DNA of 34,957 nucleotides from Verrucomicrobiales bacterium (GTDB lineage: Bacteria; Verrucomicrobiota; Verrucomicrobiia; Verrucomicrobiales; DEV007). Location: assembly GCA_029233965.1 (NCBI GenBank), contig JARGOP010000048.1, positions 1 to 34,957 of the forward strand. Direction: 5' to 3'. Numbering within the stretch: position 1 is the first letter of the stretch; each line of letters opens with the position of its first letter. Shown in pieces: positions 34,603 through 34,957 of the stretch. Below the pieces are notes generated by a model, which saw only the letters and a list, made by a program, of their open reading frames with translations, ran no database searches and had not been told where the DNA came from. Both the position numbers and the translations under genes were made by a program.

Positions 34603-34957
34603 ATGTCATTAGCGAAAGTTTCGAAATATTTGAGAGGGTTCTTTAAATTCATATTTCGGATGATCGCGTCTCCGCGTTTTCATTGGGCTATTGTTGCTCT
34701 CTTTATTCTCAAATCGAACTGGAATATCTGGGAAAACTACGAGTGGCCAATGGGAGATGAGGCCTAGCACTATTCCTCAGGCTACAGAGCATTGCTTGAT
34801 CTCAGTTCCCTCTCAATGGCGTGGTCTCCTTTAAACTCAATGTACTTTGGGGCATTTGGTCTCCTCACCGGTAATCCGTTTCTCGCGACCTTCTTCCACC
34901 GCATGGTGATTGTCGTCGCCGTGACTTTGGTCTATTTCGGGATTTTGAGAAAGTTAG
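34603..34957 (+). pseudogene. Start of a GT-C-like membrane protein with an in-frame TAG
   Basis: From the ATG at 34603 the frame reads 54 residues: a basic start, a membrane helix (about H27-L36) and N-Y-E-W-P-M-G-D-E-A. A TAG stop follows at 34765-34767. The same frame then continues open for 63 codons to the window edge with H-Y-S-S-G-Y-R-A-L, A-W-S-P-L-N-S and A-T-F-F-H-R, then another helix. The acidic D-E after the first helix, together with W-S-P-L and H-R, resembles PMT/ArnT-type glycosyltransferases. One base change from CAG would explain the stop. It could be a pseudogene, a sequencing error, or readthrough. The rest lies outside the window. The region is AT-richer than its surroundings. 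Confidence 0.6.

Noticed and set aside
1-34957. CRISPR arrays, rRNA, tRNA, intact insertion sequences
   Set aside because: No regularly spaced repeats, no rRNA-like stretch, no T-loop/acceptor pattern and no transposase motif were seen by eye.

Overview
The window is about 35 kb of GC-rich (roughly 55-60% by eye) bacterial chromosome. Nearly all of it is ordinary coding sequence on both strands. The gene content suggests a Gram-negative, sulfatase-bearing bacterium of the Verrucomicrobiota/Planctomycetota type, and I favour Verrucomicrobiota. The reasons are: LpxB and PBP1A imply an outer membrane and peptidoglycan; there is a secreted arylsulfatase with a secreted partner, a sulfotransferase, a fused rhamnulose-1-phosphate aldolase/dehydrogenase, and a secreted caspase-fold protein with YARHG domains. 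There is no phage, CRISPR array, intact insertion sequence, rRNA or recognisable tRNA.

Layout. 0-6 kb, all minus strand: gdhA; a tightly spaced set AraC regulator -> DUF2071 protein -> TIGR02206-like membrane protein; then PBP1A. 6.2-9.9 kb, plus strand: a coupled DUF2007 zinc-ribbon protein and GRDP-like Gly/Cys-tailed membrane protein, then a secreted sulfatase and a secreted protein of unknown function. 9.9-12.7 kb: a minus-strand secreted caspase-fold/YARHG protein, a plus-strand 69-residue very basic protein with its own promoter and a textbook terminator, and a minus-strand secreted hypothetical. 12.8-17.1 kb: the bifunctional aldolase/dehydrogenase, hisI, and the divergent tmk-holB pair. 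17.1-20.9 kb, minus strand: an MscS channel, a small two-helix membrane protein, an SbtA-type bicarbonate transporter broken by one base in an A8 tract, about 570 bp of non-coding DNA, and a secreted alpha/beta hydrolase. 20.9-24 kb, minus strand: thiD -> a catalytically dead S41 protease homologue -> bioF. 24-30.5 kb: avtA, a repeat-bearing spacer, an orphan secretin-N-like lipoprotein, coaD, topB and dprA. 30.6-34 kb, plus strand: a sulfotransferase coupled to lpxB, then a membrane-anchored M28 peptidase. Finally panD (minus), and at the right edge the start of a GT-C-like membrane protein interrupted by an in-frame TAG.

Several genes supply cofactors or precursors (hisI, bioF, thiD, coaD, panD, avtA). 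Others serve the envelope (PBP1A, lpxB, MscS, sulfotransferase, M28 peptidase) or DNA work (tmk, holB, topB, dprA). I see no single new multi-gene system. The most unusual items are the caspase-fold/tandem-YARHG protein, the S41 pseudo-protease that has lost both catalytic residues and overlaps bioF, the sulfotransferase-lpxB overlap, the A8 frameshift in the SbtA-like gene, the in-frame amber codon at 34765, and the 69-residue basic protein. All functional calls come from reading motifs by eye; no database search was run.
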